DNA of 64,000 bases from Sinorhizobium chiapasense (GCF_036488675.1 NZ_CP133148.1:3490001-3554000); one strand, 5' to 3'; shown: positions 45,948-55,449, counted from the first letter of the stretch. The notes: generated by a model not told the origin, from the letters alone. Numbers and translations: made by a program.

Positions 45948-46994
45948 GTGAATTATTTTCGCAATGATTTCAAAAACACTTTGCCGAATGTGAACGACGA
46001 CAATGATTTCCTGCGGCGCCCGAAGAATCTGAGGCGAATACTCGTTACTGGTGGCGCGGGCTTCCTGGGATCACATCTCTGCGAGCTGCTTCTCGGCGCC
46101 GGTCACGAGGTTATCTGCATCGACAACTTCTCGACCGGCTTGAGACGCAATATCGCGCAGCTGAAGCGCTTCGATACCTTCCGCGTCATGGCCCATGACA
46201 TCGTGGAATCGATCGACCTCGAGGTCGACGAAATCTACAATCTCGCCTGTCCGGCATCGCCGCCGCACTATCAGGCCGATCCGATCCAGACCATGAGGAC
46301 CTGTGTGGTCGGGTCGCTCAATCTATTGGATCTGGCTGCGCGCAAGGGGGCGCGCATCTTCCAGGCATCGACGTCGGAAATCTACGGCGACCCGCAGGTC
46401 CACCCGCAGGTGGAAGGCTATTGGGGCAACGTCAATCCCTTCGGCCCACGCTCCTGTTACGACGAGGGCAAGCGTTGCGCAGAAACCCTGTTCTTCGACT
46501 TCCACAAGGTTCATAGGGTCGAGATCAAGATCGTTCGCATCTTCAACACCTATGGCCCCCGGATGCGCCCGGACGATGGCCGCGTCGTTTCGAACTTCAT
46601 CGTCCAGGCCCTCAAAGGTGAGGACATTACCATCTACGGTGACGGATCGCAGACGCGCTCCTTCTGCTTCGTGGACGATCTGATCGACGGCTTCGTCCGC
46701 CTGATGGCGTCGCCGTCGTCGCTCTCCGGCCCGGTCAATCTCGGCAATCCCGGAGAGTTCACGATCAGTGAGCTCGCCGAACAGGTGATCCGCTTGACCG
46801 GCTCACGCTCGAAGATCGTCCGCCGGCCACTGCCTGTCGATGATCCGCGTCAGCGCCGCCCGGACATTTCGCTCGCAACGGAAGCGCTCGGCTGGCGCCC
46901 GACGATCGATCTGTCGGAAGGGCTCGCGCGCACGATCCAATACTTCGACGGTCTCCTCTCCGGTTCCGATCGGAAAGTCATGGAGCTGGTCTGA
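45948..46994 (+). CDS. uxs1: UDP-glucuronate decarboxylase (UDP-xylose synthase)
   Basis: 348-aa extended short-chain dehydrogenase with a GTG start at 45948. The NAD motif is [17 protein letters not shown] (about residues 31-47), followed by DNFSTG, and the catalytic YxxxK is in [16 protein letters not shown] (about 175). [20 protein letters not shown] is typical of UDP-xylose synthases. It should convert UDP-glucuronate to UDP-xylose in the cytoplasm, the first step toward UDP-arabinose for the arabinose-containing polysaccharide. It is the first gene of the aps operon. Confidence 0.88.
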   Translation: MNYFRNDFKNTLPNVNDDNDFLRRPKNLRRILVTGGAGFLGSHLCELLLGAGHEVICIDNFSTGLRRNIAQLKRFDTFRVMAHDIVESIDLEVDEIYNLACPASPPHYQADPIQTMRTCVVGSLNLLDLAARKGARIFQASTSEIYGDPQVHPQVEGYWGNVNPFGPRSCYDEGKRCAETLFFDFHKVHRVEIKIVRIFNTYGPRMRPDDGRVVSNFIVQALKGEDITIYGDGSQTRSFCFVDDLIDGFVRLMASPSSLSGPVNLGNPGEFTISELAEQVIRLTGSRSKIVRRPLPVDDPRQRRPDISLATEALGWRPTIDLSEGLARTIQYFDGLLSGSDRKVMELV

Positions 46995-47980
46995 TGGACG
47001 CGTCACGCATCCTCGTTACGGGCGGCGCCGGCTACATCGGCAGCCACACCGCAAAGCTTCTCCGCCTGGAGGGCATCGAGCCCGTCGTCTACGACAATCT
47101 GTCAACCGGGAACCGCTCCGCGGTGCGCTGGGGCCCGTTCGTACAGGGGGACATCCTGGACACGGCCCGCTTGATCGAAGTCATCGAACTATATCAGCCG
47201 GCCGCCGTCATCCATTTCGCAGCATCCGCCTACGTCGGTGAGTCCGTCGTCGACCCTGCGAAGTACTACAACAACAACGTTCGCGGAACGCTGTCGCTCC
47301 TCGATGCCTGTCGGCAGGCGGGCCTCGACAAGATCATCTTCTCATCGAGTTGCGCCACCTATGGCGTGCCGGCGACGTTGCCGATCGACGAAGCCACACG
47401 GCAGGTACCGATCAATCCCTACGGCAAGACGAAACTGATGGCCGAGCACATGCTCGCCGACTACGCGTCGGCCTTCGGCCTCAGCCACGTTTCGCTTCGT
47501 TATTTCAACGCCTGCGGAGCCGACCCGGAGGGTGATCTTGGCGAATGGCACGATCCCGAAACGCACCTCATTCCGCGCGCGCTGATGGCTGCGGCGGGCA
47601 AAATTCCGCATCTGGAGGTCTTCGGTGACGACTACGACACGCCCGATGGGACTTGTGTGCGCGACTATATCCACGTGGCTGATCTGGCGCGCGCTCATGC
47701 GCTGGCATATCGGCATCTCGCCGAAGGTGGCGCGAACCTTGCGCTCAATCTCGGCACCGGCCGTGGCTTTTCCATAAGAGAGGTGCTTCGGGCAATCAGT
47801 GAGGTTACCGCATATGACGTCCCGGTCGTGTTTCGCCGGCGACGTCCCGGAGATCCGCCGGCGTTGTATGCGGATGCTGGACTCGCTTACGAGACGCTCG
47901 GCTTCCTGCCCCGCTATTCCGATCTTGAAACAATCGTGCGAACGGCTGCGCCATTCTTCGGGCTGGAGGCGCGGTCATGA
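46994..47980 (+). CDS. uxe: UDP-xylose 4-epimerase (GalE family)
   Basis: 328-aa epimerase. Its features are VTGGAGYIGSHTAKLL, DNLSTGN, FAASAYVGESVVDP and the catalytic NPYGKTK (about residue 143), with GTCVRDYIHVADLA late in the sequence as in GalE. Its ATG shares one base with the uxs1 stop. Coupled to a UDP-xylose synthase, it should make UDP-L-arabinose. A UDP-glucose 4-epimerase activity is possible from sequence alone; the context favours Uxe. Confidence 0.86.
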   Translation: MDASRILVTGGAGYIGSHTAKLLRLEGIEPVVYDNLSTGNRSAVRWGPFVQGDILDTARLIEVIELYQPAAVIHFAASAYVGESVVDPAKYYNNNVRGTLSLLDACRQAGLDKIIFSSSCATYGVPATLPIDEATRQVPINPYGKTKLMAEHMLADYASAFGLSHVSLRYFNACGADPEGDLGEWHDPETHLIPRALMAAAGKIPHLEVFGDDYDTPDGTCVRDYIHVADLARAHALAYRHLAEGGANLALNLGTGRGFSIREVLRAISEVTAYDVPVVFRRRRPGDPPALYADAGLAYETLGFLPRYSDLETIVRTAAPFFGLEARS

Positions 47981-49836
47981 CCTGCCTTTCTGCCAATGAT
48001 CGTGCGAACCCTCCGCAGAGCGATGAGCCGCTGCTCGTCCCCATGCTCACCGGCTATCGCCGCGCGGAATATCTCCTCGGCGCCGGCCTCTGGGCAGCAG
48101 CCCTCGTTCATTTCTGGGCCTGGTGGCTGGAGCCGCGCCACCACGTGGACACTTTGGGCAGCGTTACGGTGACCGCGGTCCTCGCATGGGTCACGCTCCT
48201 CCCCGCCTATTTCATTATGGTCTTCTATCGTGCGGCAAAACCAAATGGCCCCCTGCGGCTGCCGGCCGGCAGCCGCGTCGCCATGATCGTGACCAAGGCA
48301 CCATCGGAACCCTTTTCGATCCTGTCGGAAACGCTGGAGGCGATGCTCGCGCAGGATGTTCCGCACGACACCTGGCTCGCGGACGAAGATCCCTCCGAGG
48401 CGACGCTCGAGTGGTGCCGGGGGCGTGGCGTCCTCGTCTCGACACGTAAAGGACGGGCCGACTACCATCGCACCTCGTGGCCGCGACGCACGCGTTGCAA
48501 GGAGGGCAACCTCGCCTTCTTCTACGATCACTACGGCTATGATCGCTATGATTTCGTGGCTCAGCTCGACGCAGACCATGTTCCTGAGCCTGGCTATCTT
48601 TTTGAGATGCTCCGCCCTTTTGCCGACCCGAGGGTGGGGTACGTCTCCGCACCAAGCATCTGTGACCGCAACGCGTCCGCGAGCTGGGCGGCGCGCGGAA
48701 GGCTCTATGCCGAGGCGAGCATGCACGGCTCGCTTCAGACTGGCTATAATGGGGGGCTGGCGCCGCTGTGCATAGGATCGCACTATGCGGTCCGCACAGC
48801 GGCGCTGGAGGAGATCGGCGGACTCGGCCCTGAGCTGGCCGAGGATCACTCGACGACGTTGATGATGAACGCTGCCGGCTGGCGCGGGGTGCATGCGCTC
48901 GACGCGATTGCGCATGGTGATGGGCCTCGCACATTCGGTGATCTTGTGACCCAGGAATTCCAGTGGTCGCGCAGTCTCGTCATGCTCCTGCTGCAATATT
49001 CGCCGCGTTTGATTGGCCGACTGCCGCTGTGGCTGAAGTTCCAATTCCTCTTCTCGCAGCTCTGGTATCCGCTTTTCGCGTGCTTCATGGCGCTGATGTT
49101 CGCGATGCCGATTATTGCGCTGGCACACGGCGAGAATTTTGTCGCTGTGACCTATCCTGATTTTCTCGCGCATGTCGCGCCACTTTCGATCATCCTCGTG
49201 CTTTTGGCCTATCGCTGGCGGGCCGGCAGTTCGTTCCGGCCATATGACGCGAAGATCCTCAGCTGGGAATGCACGCTCTTCCTCTTTGCGCGTTGGCCTT
49301 GGGCGCTCGCTGGCACTCTGGCGGCGGTGCGCGACTGGCTCACCGGATCCTTCGTGGATTTCCGCGTCACTCCGAAAGGTGCATCCGAGGTCGACCCGCT
49401 GCCGCTCCGCGTTCTCGTGCCTTACGTCCTTCTGGCCGCTGCAGCCGTACTGCCGGTCCTCCTTGTCGACGATGCCGCAAACGCCAAGGGCTTCTATCTC
49501 TTCGCGATCCTGAATGCCGCGATCTATTGCCTGCTTCTGCTGGTCATCGTCGCGCGGCATTCGCAGGAGAACGCGATCGCCACCACCTCCCGTTTTCGCC
49601 GTCCGGCGATGGCGGCCGGCCTTTCGGCACTCGTCGCATTGCCCGGTATCGCGACTGCCGAACACGGGAAAGACGGGCTTGAGGCGCTCACCTGGGGCGC
49701 CGGGCACCTTCGCCTCTTCGAGGAGCGCTATGCGGTAGCCGGCGCCGGTCGGGGCGACACGGCCTTGCGAACGATTGTCTTTCGACCGCGCTGGATTTCC
49801 GTCACGGCGGAACAGGGAAACCGTGGAATGCGCTGA
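47977..49836 (+). CDS. apsS: Polysaccharide synthase, GT2 (ApsS-like)
   Basis: 619 aa. Two N-terminal membrane helices precede a GT2 domain with TWLADEDPSEATLEW, QLDADHVPEPGYL (about residue 190) and LAEDHSTTLMM (about 287). The final motif reads QEFQWSRSL rather than QxxRW. Four or more C-terminal membrane helices follow, with VTPKGASEVDPLPLRVLVPYVL as in bacterial cellulose-synthase relatives. It should polymerise and export the arabinose-containing polysaccharide. It overlaps uxe by 4 bases. There is no PilZ domain, so c-di-GMP control is expected at transcription through CuxR. Confidence 0.83.
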   Translation: MTCLSANDRANPPQSDEPLLVPMLTGYRRAEYLLGAGLWAAALVHFWAWWLEPRHHVDTLGSVTVTAVLAWVTLLPAYFIMVFYRAAKPNGPLRLPAGSRVAMIVTKAPSEPFSILSETLEAMLAQDVPHDTWLADEDPSEATLEWCRGRGVLVSTRKGRADYHRTSWPRRTRCKEGNLAFFYDHYGYDRYDFVAQLDADHVPEPGYLFEMLRPFADPRVGYVSAPSICDRNASASWAARGRLYAEASMHGSLQTGYNGGLAPLCIGSHYAVRTAALEEIGGLGPELAEDHSTTLMMNAAGWRGVHALDAIAHGDGPRTFGDLVTQEFQWSRSLVMLLLQYSPRLIGRLPLWLKFQFLFSQLWYPLFACFMALMFAMPIIALAHGENFVAVTYPDFLAHVAPLSIILVLLAYRWRAGSSFRPYDAKILSWECTLFLFARWPWALAGTLAAVRDWLTGSFVDFRVTPKGASEVDPLPLRVLVPYVLLAAAAVLPVLLVDDAANAKGFYLFAILNAAIYCLLLLVIVARHSQENAIATTSRFRRPAMAAGLSALVALPGIATAEHGKDGLEALTWGAGHLRLFEERYAVAGAGRGDTALRTIVFRPRWISVTAEQGNRGMR

Positions 49837-49846
49837 GGATAGAGCC

Positions 49847-50461
49847 ATGGCAGAAAAAGTCGGACTTGATCACAAACAGAGCTGGGGTACCCGTTATGCA
49901 GTGCTCGTCAGGCACCTCGCCCTTGGCGTCGTGCCAATGGCCCTTCTCCTCAGCCAATCGCCGGCGTCGGCAGAGGTTGTCATACCCGAAAAGGCCCGCG
50001 TCATGACCGGCGCGGAGCTCTACATGATCTTCCGCGACAAGACCTGGAAATGGGAGAACGGCGCCGGTCGAATGGAAGACGAAGGTCGCGTTTTTCGAGC
50101 TTGGGCGCAGTCCGAGACGGGAGCGACCTGGGCGGAAGGACGCTGGAGCGTAACTGATAACGGTCAACTCTGCCTTAAAGCCGTATGGCATGGCCAGAGC
50201 GCAACGGCCCGCGACAAGACCTGCTTCACCCACCGGATCCCCGACGGCAAGATCTATCAGAAACGGGAGCCCGCCGGCGACTGGTACGTCTTCAGACATG
50301 CAAAGCCGACGGCCGATGACGAGTTCAATCGTCTAATCGTTGAGGATCTGGTCGAAACGAAGCTCCCGATCATCCGGGAGGTCTTCAATACACAGGCGGA
50401 AGCAAAAACGGATAGCGTTCGCCCGCAAACCAAGGCGAACGAAGTTGGAGGTGTGCAATGA
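49847..50461 (+). CDS. apsH1: DUF995-type secreted protein (ApsH1-like)
   Basis: 204 aa. The ATG at 49847 is preceded by GAGGAT; a longer frame from 49775 lies inside apsS. An N-terminal signal/anchor (LALGVVPMALLLSQSPASA) is followed by a DUF995-like domain: GAELYMIFRDKTWKWENGAG, WAEGRWSVTDNGQLCLKAVW and CFTHRIPDGKIYQKREPAGDWYVF. The same domain recurs in apsH2. Function unknown; its place in the aps operon suggests a periplasmic accessory role in polysaccharide production. Confidence 0.8.
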   Translation: MAEKVGLDHKQSWGTRYAVLVRHLALGVVPMALLLSQSPASAEVVIPEKARVMTGAELYMIFRDKTWKWENGAGRMEDEGRVFRAWAQSETGATWAEGRWSVTDNGQLCLKAVWHGQSATARDKTCFTHRIPDGKIYQKREPAGDWYVFRHAKPTADDEFNRLIVEDLVETKLPIIREVFNTQAEAKTDSVRPQTKANEVGGVQ

Positions 50462-51411
50462 ACAAGAGATCAAAGGCGGTTGCCTTCACATTTTTTGGCT
50501 TGTTGCTGTCGGGTACCGTCCTTGCAGCCAGCATGCCCCGCGGAATCCCAGACGCGCATTCCATCACCACGGCAACACCATCGGACAAGCGTCCGGTGCT
50601 GACGCCGAACTCGATAGATTTCGGTGCCTATGATCCGCACGGCGACTTTGGGGAGCAGTCGCAATCCAAGATCGAACATCTCTTTCTGCCTTGGGAAGAC
50701 GTCGATCTGTCGACCCTGACGCTTGCGGACAACTATGCGCAAGCGCGCGGACGCACGCTGATGATCACGATCGAACCGTGGTCCTGGTCACCTGACTGGC
50801 GCGTTTCGGATCAGGAGTTGCTGCGCAGCATCCTGAGCGGAGAGCGCGACGACAACATGGCCGCGGTCTGTTCGACGGCTGCCACGCTGAGAAGCCCGAT
50901 CATCATAAGGTGGGGCCAGGAAATGGACGAAACGGATAACCAGTTCTCCTGGTCGCACTGGCGGGGTGCGGAATTCAAAGCGGCCTACCGACGCATGGTG
51001 GATGTGTGCCGAGCGCATCTGAAAAACGCAAAGTTCATGTGGTCGCCCAAAGGCAATCAAGGACTGGAGGCGTTTTATCCCGGGGACGACGTCGTGGACA
51101 TCGTCGGATTGTCGGTGTTCGGCTATCAACAATACGATCGAGGCACGACCGGCCGCGACCAGTCGTTTTCGGAACGTCTGATGCCTGGATATGAGCGGGT
51201 GAAGGACTACGGCAAGCCAATCATGGTCGCCGAGCTCGGTTATGAAGGTGACGCGTCCTATGTGGCGGGCTGGGCGGCAACCGTCGCTAGGCGTCATGCC
51301 GAATTCCCGGGACTGACAGCGGTCGTCTATTTCAACGACCGCGAAATCTACCCGTGGCCCGGAGGTTATGGACGGCCCGATTGGCGGGTGATCCGGGAAG
51401 CTACCGATTAG
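50458..51411 (+). CDS. apsE: Secreted endoglycanase, GH26-like (ApsE-like)
   Basis: 317 aa with a signal peptide (MNKRSKAVAFTFFGLLLSGT, cleavage near VLAAS). A TIM-barrel glycoside hydrolase with likely acid/base Glu in IIRWGQEMDETDNQFSW (about residue 155) and nucleophile Glu in IMVAELGYEGD (about 257), as in GH26 enzymes. It overlaps apsH1 by 4 bases (ATGA). It probably trims or releases the polysaccharide made by ApsS, a common partner of synthase operons. Confidence 0.82.
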   Translation: MNKRSKAVAFTFFGLLLSGTVLAASMPRGIPDAHSITTATPSDKRPVLTPNSIDFGAYDPHGDFGEQSQSKIEHLFLPWEDVDLSTLTLADNYAQARGRTLMITIEPWSWSPDWRVSDQELLRSILSGERDDNMAAVCSTAATLRSPIIIRWGQEMDETDNQFSWSHWRGAEFKAAYRRMVDVCRAHLKNAKFMWSPKGNQGLEAFYPGDDVVDIVGLSVFGYQQYDRGTTGRDQSFSERLMPGYERVKDYGKPIMVAELGYEGDASYVAGWAATVARRHAEFPGLTAVVYFNDREIYPWPGGYGRPDWRVIREATD

Positions 51412-51437
51412 CCAGCAAGCCCGACAGGAGACATGAG

Positions 51438-51953
51438 ATGAACTCAGCATTACGCACAATATTTTTGCTTGTCGCCATGACCGCGGCCATGGGTGCGACA
51501 CCATCGGTTGCCGAGGCCGCCAGCGGACGCGTCAGCGCTCAAAATGCAACGCCCCTGACGCACGAAGAACTCTATAAGCTGTACGGTCAGAAATCGTGGA
51601 TCTGGAAAGCGGGCGCGGGTTATTTCTCGGTGCGGCAGCGCCGGTTTACGGCTTGGTCGAGCGAGAACGGCCGGCCCTCATACGGTGTCGGCCGCTGGTT
51701 CATCACCGGACCGGGAAAACTCTGCTTCAAGGCCGACTGGCATGCCAAGGACGGCTCCGCTCCCGCAACGACATGCTTCAGCCATCGCAAACAAGGTAGC
51801 CTCATTCTTCAGAAACGCGAACCGAACGGCATATGGTATGTCTTCAGGAATGCGCCGGCAAAATCTGATGACGAATTCGCCAAGCTTCGCCGCGGTAATT
51901 ATGTGAGCGCTCGGCTGAACCACATCGAAGCCAGGCTCGGCAAGATGGACTGA
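51438..51953 (+). CDS. apsH2: DUF995-type secreted protein (ApsH2-like)
   Basis: 171 aa. The ATG at 51438 has AGGAG seven bases upstream. The signal peptide ends near VAEAASG. The domain (EELYKLYGQKSWIWKAGAGY, GVGRWFITGPGKLCFKADWH, CFSHRKQGSLILQKREPNGI) is clearly homologous to ApsH1, so the pair arose by duplication. It is the last gene of the operon. Confidence 0.8.
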   Translation: MNSALRTIFLLVAMTAAMGATPSVAEAASGRVSAQNATPLTHEELYKLYGQKSWIWKAGAGYFSVRQRRFTAWSSENGRPSYGVGRWFITGPGKLCFKADWHAKDGSAPATTCFSHRKQGSLILQKREPNGIWYVFRNAPAKSDDEFAKLRRGNYVSARLNHIEARLGKMD

Positions 51954-52050
51954 TCTTGACCGGGTGAAGGGGTTGCGCAGCCTATGGGCGTCAGCGATCA
52001 ATTCGGCTCCGCAGATGAGCCCGTCGCCTATCGGCGCGCAACTCCGCCCC

Positions 52051-52353
52051 CTATCGAAGGAAGCAACGCGAGGTGCTGCCAAAACCGCTTGGCGTGCAAA
52101 TAAATGGCGCGCGCCCGAGATAGGCGGCCCGTTCGAGTTTTGCCGCCCGTTGAACGACGACCTGCTTGGCTGCGGCGGGCTTACTCAACGCCGAATAGCC
52201 GACCTGTCTCGTCAGCGACGAGGTCCGGATACTCTGATCCGGCGTGGCCGAACATCCCGACACCGCTGCAGCAAGGAACAGAGCAAAAACGCCCCGCACT
52301 ATACTGCTGCGGCTGTCGCTCAGCCCGATCGAAATTCTTGTTTGCGCTTTCAT
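52051..52353 (-). CDS. Small lipoprotein of unknown function
   Basis: 100 aa. The ATG at 52353 has AGGAG eight bases upstream. The lipobox is AAVSGC (about residue 31) after a hydrophobic stretch VRGVFALFLA. The remaining part is basic and Ala/Val-rich and ends with APFICTPSGFGSTSRCF, a Cys-containing tail that occurs in small rhizobial lipoproteins. It is convergent with the aps operon. Function unknown. Confidence 0.65.
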   Translation of the reverse strand: MKAQTRISIGLSDSRSSIVRGVFALFLAAAVSGCSATPDQSIRTSSLTRQVGYSALSKPAAAKQVVVQRAAKLERAAYLGRAPFICTPSGFGSTSRCFLR

Positions 52354-52567
52354 GGCTAGAACTCCTGGTTCTGAAACCCTCATGCGCAGCACGGTAGATG
52401 AGACGATTTAAATGGCCGTGCAGAAAACGTATACAACTTGACCTATCCCAGCTATGGTCCGCCCGCATGTGGGTGGTGGGTAAATCGCGACCCTCACAGC
52501 TAAAAGATCCGGCATGTCAGCCATAGGCATTCCAAGCTGACCCGTTTGGACCAGCGCACCTTCCCCG

Positions 52568-52762
52568 ATGCCGGCTCGCCGACGTTCGCGCAACGCTCAA
52601 AACACCGTCGACACGCTGCTCTTCTGTCTGCGCGATCATGCCGCCGCGACCGCGAAGCAGCCTTTCATCGACCTCATGCGGCAGCTTGTTCAGAAGGTTG
52701 TGGTTGGCAAGACGCCGGGCCACCAGCCGGCGACGATTCTGGGAGACCGGTTCAGGTGCTGA
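52568..52762 (+). pseudogene. Serine-recombinase C-terminal fragment
   Basis: The frame reads LFCLRDHAAATAKQPFIDLM followed by RQLVQKVVVGKTPGHQPATI, which resembles the extreme C-terminal part of large serine recombinases (lines such as LVxKVVVGxTPGHxPAxLEVHG). The catalytic domain is absent. It is a relic of an earlier mobile element. Confidence 0.45.
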
Positions 52763-53171
52763 AGCGCCACGCCGATGCCGGCCTATGAAATCGTGCGGTG
52801 ACTTGGCCGGTCAAGCTGTCCGTGAACGCGCGTGCCTGCGTCCGCACCCGTGACAGCATTCATCCGGGATCACAGGCGCGGCGCCCGGGAATGCTCGGGC
52901 CGCCTCCGCGATTCCGTTTGGTTATACGATCTTTTGAGCACGCAACCCCCCAATACACTGCGCCAAAGGCTCATAAAGGTACAGCTGCTGTCGACCCGTT
53001 CCGGTCGTTCGGATTCGAGCGTGTTATGACGGTAAAGTGTCCCCGTTGCCGTCGTTCGGGTTCGAGCACAAGATGGGCGCGAGTCGATCCCATCCGGTCA
53101 ACTTGAAAACGGGGCATCCTGACGCCAAGTTGGAAAACGGACGTTCCCTGCCACCGCGAAGGACCTCGCCT

Positions 53172-53405
53172 ATGCAACATCTCTTCGGCGTCGATCACTG
53201 TCCCCTTCTTGTTCACGACCTCGACGCAGCGGATACCAAGGTTCGCCGGCTGGGCTTTCGCCCCACGCCCCGAGGGATCCATTCGGCGCATATGGGGACG
53301 GCCAATTCTACCGTTCCGCTCCGCAACGGTACGTATTTCGAGACCGTGGGGACCCTGCAGCCAGCACTCCTGCTGGCACGCCGCTCTCGGCACCATCAGG
53401 GCTAG
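53172..53405 (+). pseudogene. VOC/glyoxalase-3-like protein fragment
   Basis: From the ATG at 53172 the frame reads MQHLFGVDHCPLLVHDLDAA and then RLGFRPTPRGIHSAHMGTAN and TVPLRNGTYFETVGTLQP, matching the N-terminal part of the Glyoxalase_3-like VOC family. The homology stops there, and the frame ends at 53405 where a full protein would have about 250 residues. It is truncated, within a strip of decayed sequence. Confidence 0.6.
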
Positions 53406-53609
53406 CGTCGACGAACCGCGCATCTCCTGTTCCGGCGACTATTGGAATGTCTGGCCAATGCGCGCTCTGCTGCTGCCGACCAACTCGACGAATGACGGCA
53501 TTCCACCCTACTGCGACGCGATCTGAACCGGAAAGGTCGACCCGTTGTGGTCCTTGGCGCTGGACACGACTAACGGGACGATTGCCCCCTAAAGCGGACG
53601 CTTGGGCAC

Positions 53610-53720
53610 TACAGCGCCGCGCGTCTTTTCAGACGCGCAAAAGGACGCTGTAGCACTTTGAAGTGCTGCATGTTTTTGTCCTTTAATCGGCTACGATTAA
53701 AGGCAACATGCAGTAGCACG
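53610..53720. repeat. Bi-hairpin intergenic repeat, family 1, copy 6
   Basis: Module A is ACAGCGCCGCGCGTCTTTTC...GACGCTGTAGC, and the hairpin CTGCATGTTTTTGTCCTTTAA to CATGCAG spans 53666-53713. The rest of 53406-54060 holds no recognised gene. Confidence 0.85.
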
Positions 53721-54060
53721 AGGTTGCCGCCGCGACGCCGACGCCCAGCCGATCGTTGCATCCCGTTCCGCCGGCACCCACGCGATCCCGCTAACCTGAC
53801 GGTACCCTTGTCCCAATCCCGGATAAGGATCATTCTGCTTGACGCATCAACCTGCCCCCCGCGGCCTCGCCAACAGCGTGGGTTTCGACGCGGCAATTGC
53901 GACCAGCACACGTGAAAGCGACACAAACTGCGGCTCGACATGTTGGGCAATCTTGTGTCGAGTGCCGCTGACGCATCGTCTGACGGCGGCATCTCCTCAC
54001 AGCATCACTGCAACTAGACAGTTCACAAGCGAAAAGCGTGAAGCCTGAGGGAGGAAAATC

Positions 54061-55449
54061 ATGGCGAATCTGATCGGCGGAATCCCGCCTTATCCCGGGA
54101 TCAACAACCTCATCGTCGGCACGTCCGACAGCGACTTCATCTTCGGTGATCCCCACACAAGCGGCAATACATTGGGCGTGGTCGAGATCGGTGGGCCCCT
54201 TGCCGCCGGTAGCGGCGGCAATGACCGGCTCATCGGTCTCGGCGGCGCTGACTGGCTCTTTGGCGATGCCTGGGATATCTCGGGGCTTGGACGCGGCGGC
54301 AATGACTGGCTGATCGGCCTCAGCGGCGCTGACCGGCTCTTTGGCGATGCCTGGGATATCTCGGGGCTTGGACGCGGCGGCAATGACCGGCTGATCGGCC
54401 TCAGCGGCAATGACCGGCTCTTTGGAGACGCCGACAGCATTTCCGGCAGCGCCAAGGGAGGTGACGACTGGCTCTCAGGCGGCCAGGGAAGCGATACGCT
54501 CTACGGTGATGCTGCTTTTATGGAGGGCAGCGCCCAAGGTGGTAACGACTCGCTCGCCGGCGGTCGGGGGAACGACACGCTCTATGGCGATACCGCGACT
54601 GTGACCACCGACTTCTCCAATTCAATTCAAGCCGGTGACGACCAGCTTAAGGGAGGGTCTGGAAGCGATGTCCTCTACGGCGACGTCGGCGACGGTGATT
54701 TCCTCCCCTTCCTGCGTGAGGGCGGCGACGACCGACTTGACGGCGGCTCCGGGGACGATCTCCTCTACGGCGATGGGGGCAACGGCATCTTCGTCGACCA
54801 GGGCGGCAATGACCGGCTCAACGGCGGCACGGGAAACGATACCCTCATCGGCGATGCGGTAACGACCCAGGGGAGTTTTGGCGGCAACGACGTGCTCGAC
54901 GGCGGCAAGGGCGACGACACCCTCTACGGCGATAGCCAGGACCACTTCATCGACGGCGGCTTTGGTGGCAACGACCAGCTTTGTGGTGGCTCAGGGAACG
55001 ACATCCTCATTGGCGACGAGGGCTCCGGCCGGCTAAGTCTTGGCGGCAACGACCGGCTGGACGGTGGCGCGGGAGATGACACTCTTTATGGTGACTTCGA
55101 ATCGGACGTGCAGTCCGATTGCGGGGCTGACCTCCTGATCGGAGGAGCAGGCAACGACCTGCTGTTTGGCGATGCCGGCCCCTTTTCGGGCGTGTTCAGC
55201 ACCGGAGCGGACCAGTTTCTGTTCGCGTTGGGGAGCGGGCAGGACACGATCGGCCGCTTCGAACTCGGCAGGGACGTCATCCAGATCGACAGCGATTACG
55301 GCTACGGCAACTTCGCCGAGCTGCAACCCAATATCAGCGACGACGCAAATGGCAACGCGGTCGTGCATCTGAACGGCACCGTCGACCAGGTCACGCTGAA
55401 CGGCGTTCAGGCAGCCAATCTCACCGCCGCCGACTTTTTCTTCGTCTAA
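54061..55449 (+). CDS. RTX-type calcium-binding repeat protein, probably type I secreted
   Basis: 462 aa. GAGGGAGGAAAATC directly before the ATG is a strong ribosome-binding site. There is no N-terminal signal peptide. Nearly the whole protein is nonapeptide glycine/aspartate repeats (GGNDRLIGLSGADRLFGDA, GGSGDDLLYGDGG and many LYGD/LIGD units) that form calcium-binding beta-rolls. The C-terminal 75 residues (GSGQDTIGRFELGRDVIQID to AADFFFV) match the usual uncleaved C-terminal type I secretion region. An 81-bp unit is tandemly duplicated at about 54250-54411. There is no catalytic domain, so it may be a surface or matrix protein; its neighbours suggest a biofilm role. Confidence 0.85.
   Translation: MANLIGGIPPYPGINNLIVGTSDSDFIFGDPHTSGNTLGVVEIGGPLAAGSGGNDRLIGLGGADWLFGDAWDISGLGRGGNDWLIGLSGADRLFGDAWDISGLGRGGNDRLIGLSGNDRLFGDADSISGSAKGGDDWLSGGQGSDTLYGDAAFMEGSAQGGNDSLAGGRGNDTLYGDTATVTTDFSNSIQAGDDQLKGGSGSDVLYGDVGDGDFLPFLREGGDDRLDGGSGDDLLYGDGGNGIFVDQGGNDRLNGGTGNDTLIGDAVTTQGSFGGNDVLDGGKGDDTLYGDSQDHFIDGGFGGNDQLCGGSGNDILIGDEGSGRLSLGGNDRLDGGAGDDTLYGDFESDVQSDCGADLLIGGAGNDLLFGDAGPFSGVFSTGADQFLFALGSGQDTIGRFELGRDVIQIDSDYGYGNFAELQPNISDDANGNAVVHLNGTVDQVTLNGVQAANLTAADFFFV
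54250..54411 (+). repeat. 81-bp tandem duplication inside the RTX gene
   Basis: Two nearly identical 81-bp units (27 codons, three RTX nonapeptides), each containing CTCTTTGGCGATGCCTGG and GGGCTTGGACGCGGCGGCAA, with a partial third unit following. The near identity implies recent expansion. Confidence 0.75.

Noticed and set aside
47914..49848. 644-codon minus-strand open frame opposite apsS
   Set aside because: Charged, domain-free shadow; apsS on the plus strand is translationally coupled to its neighbours and has GT2 motifs.
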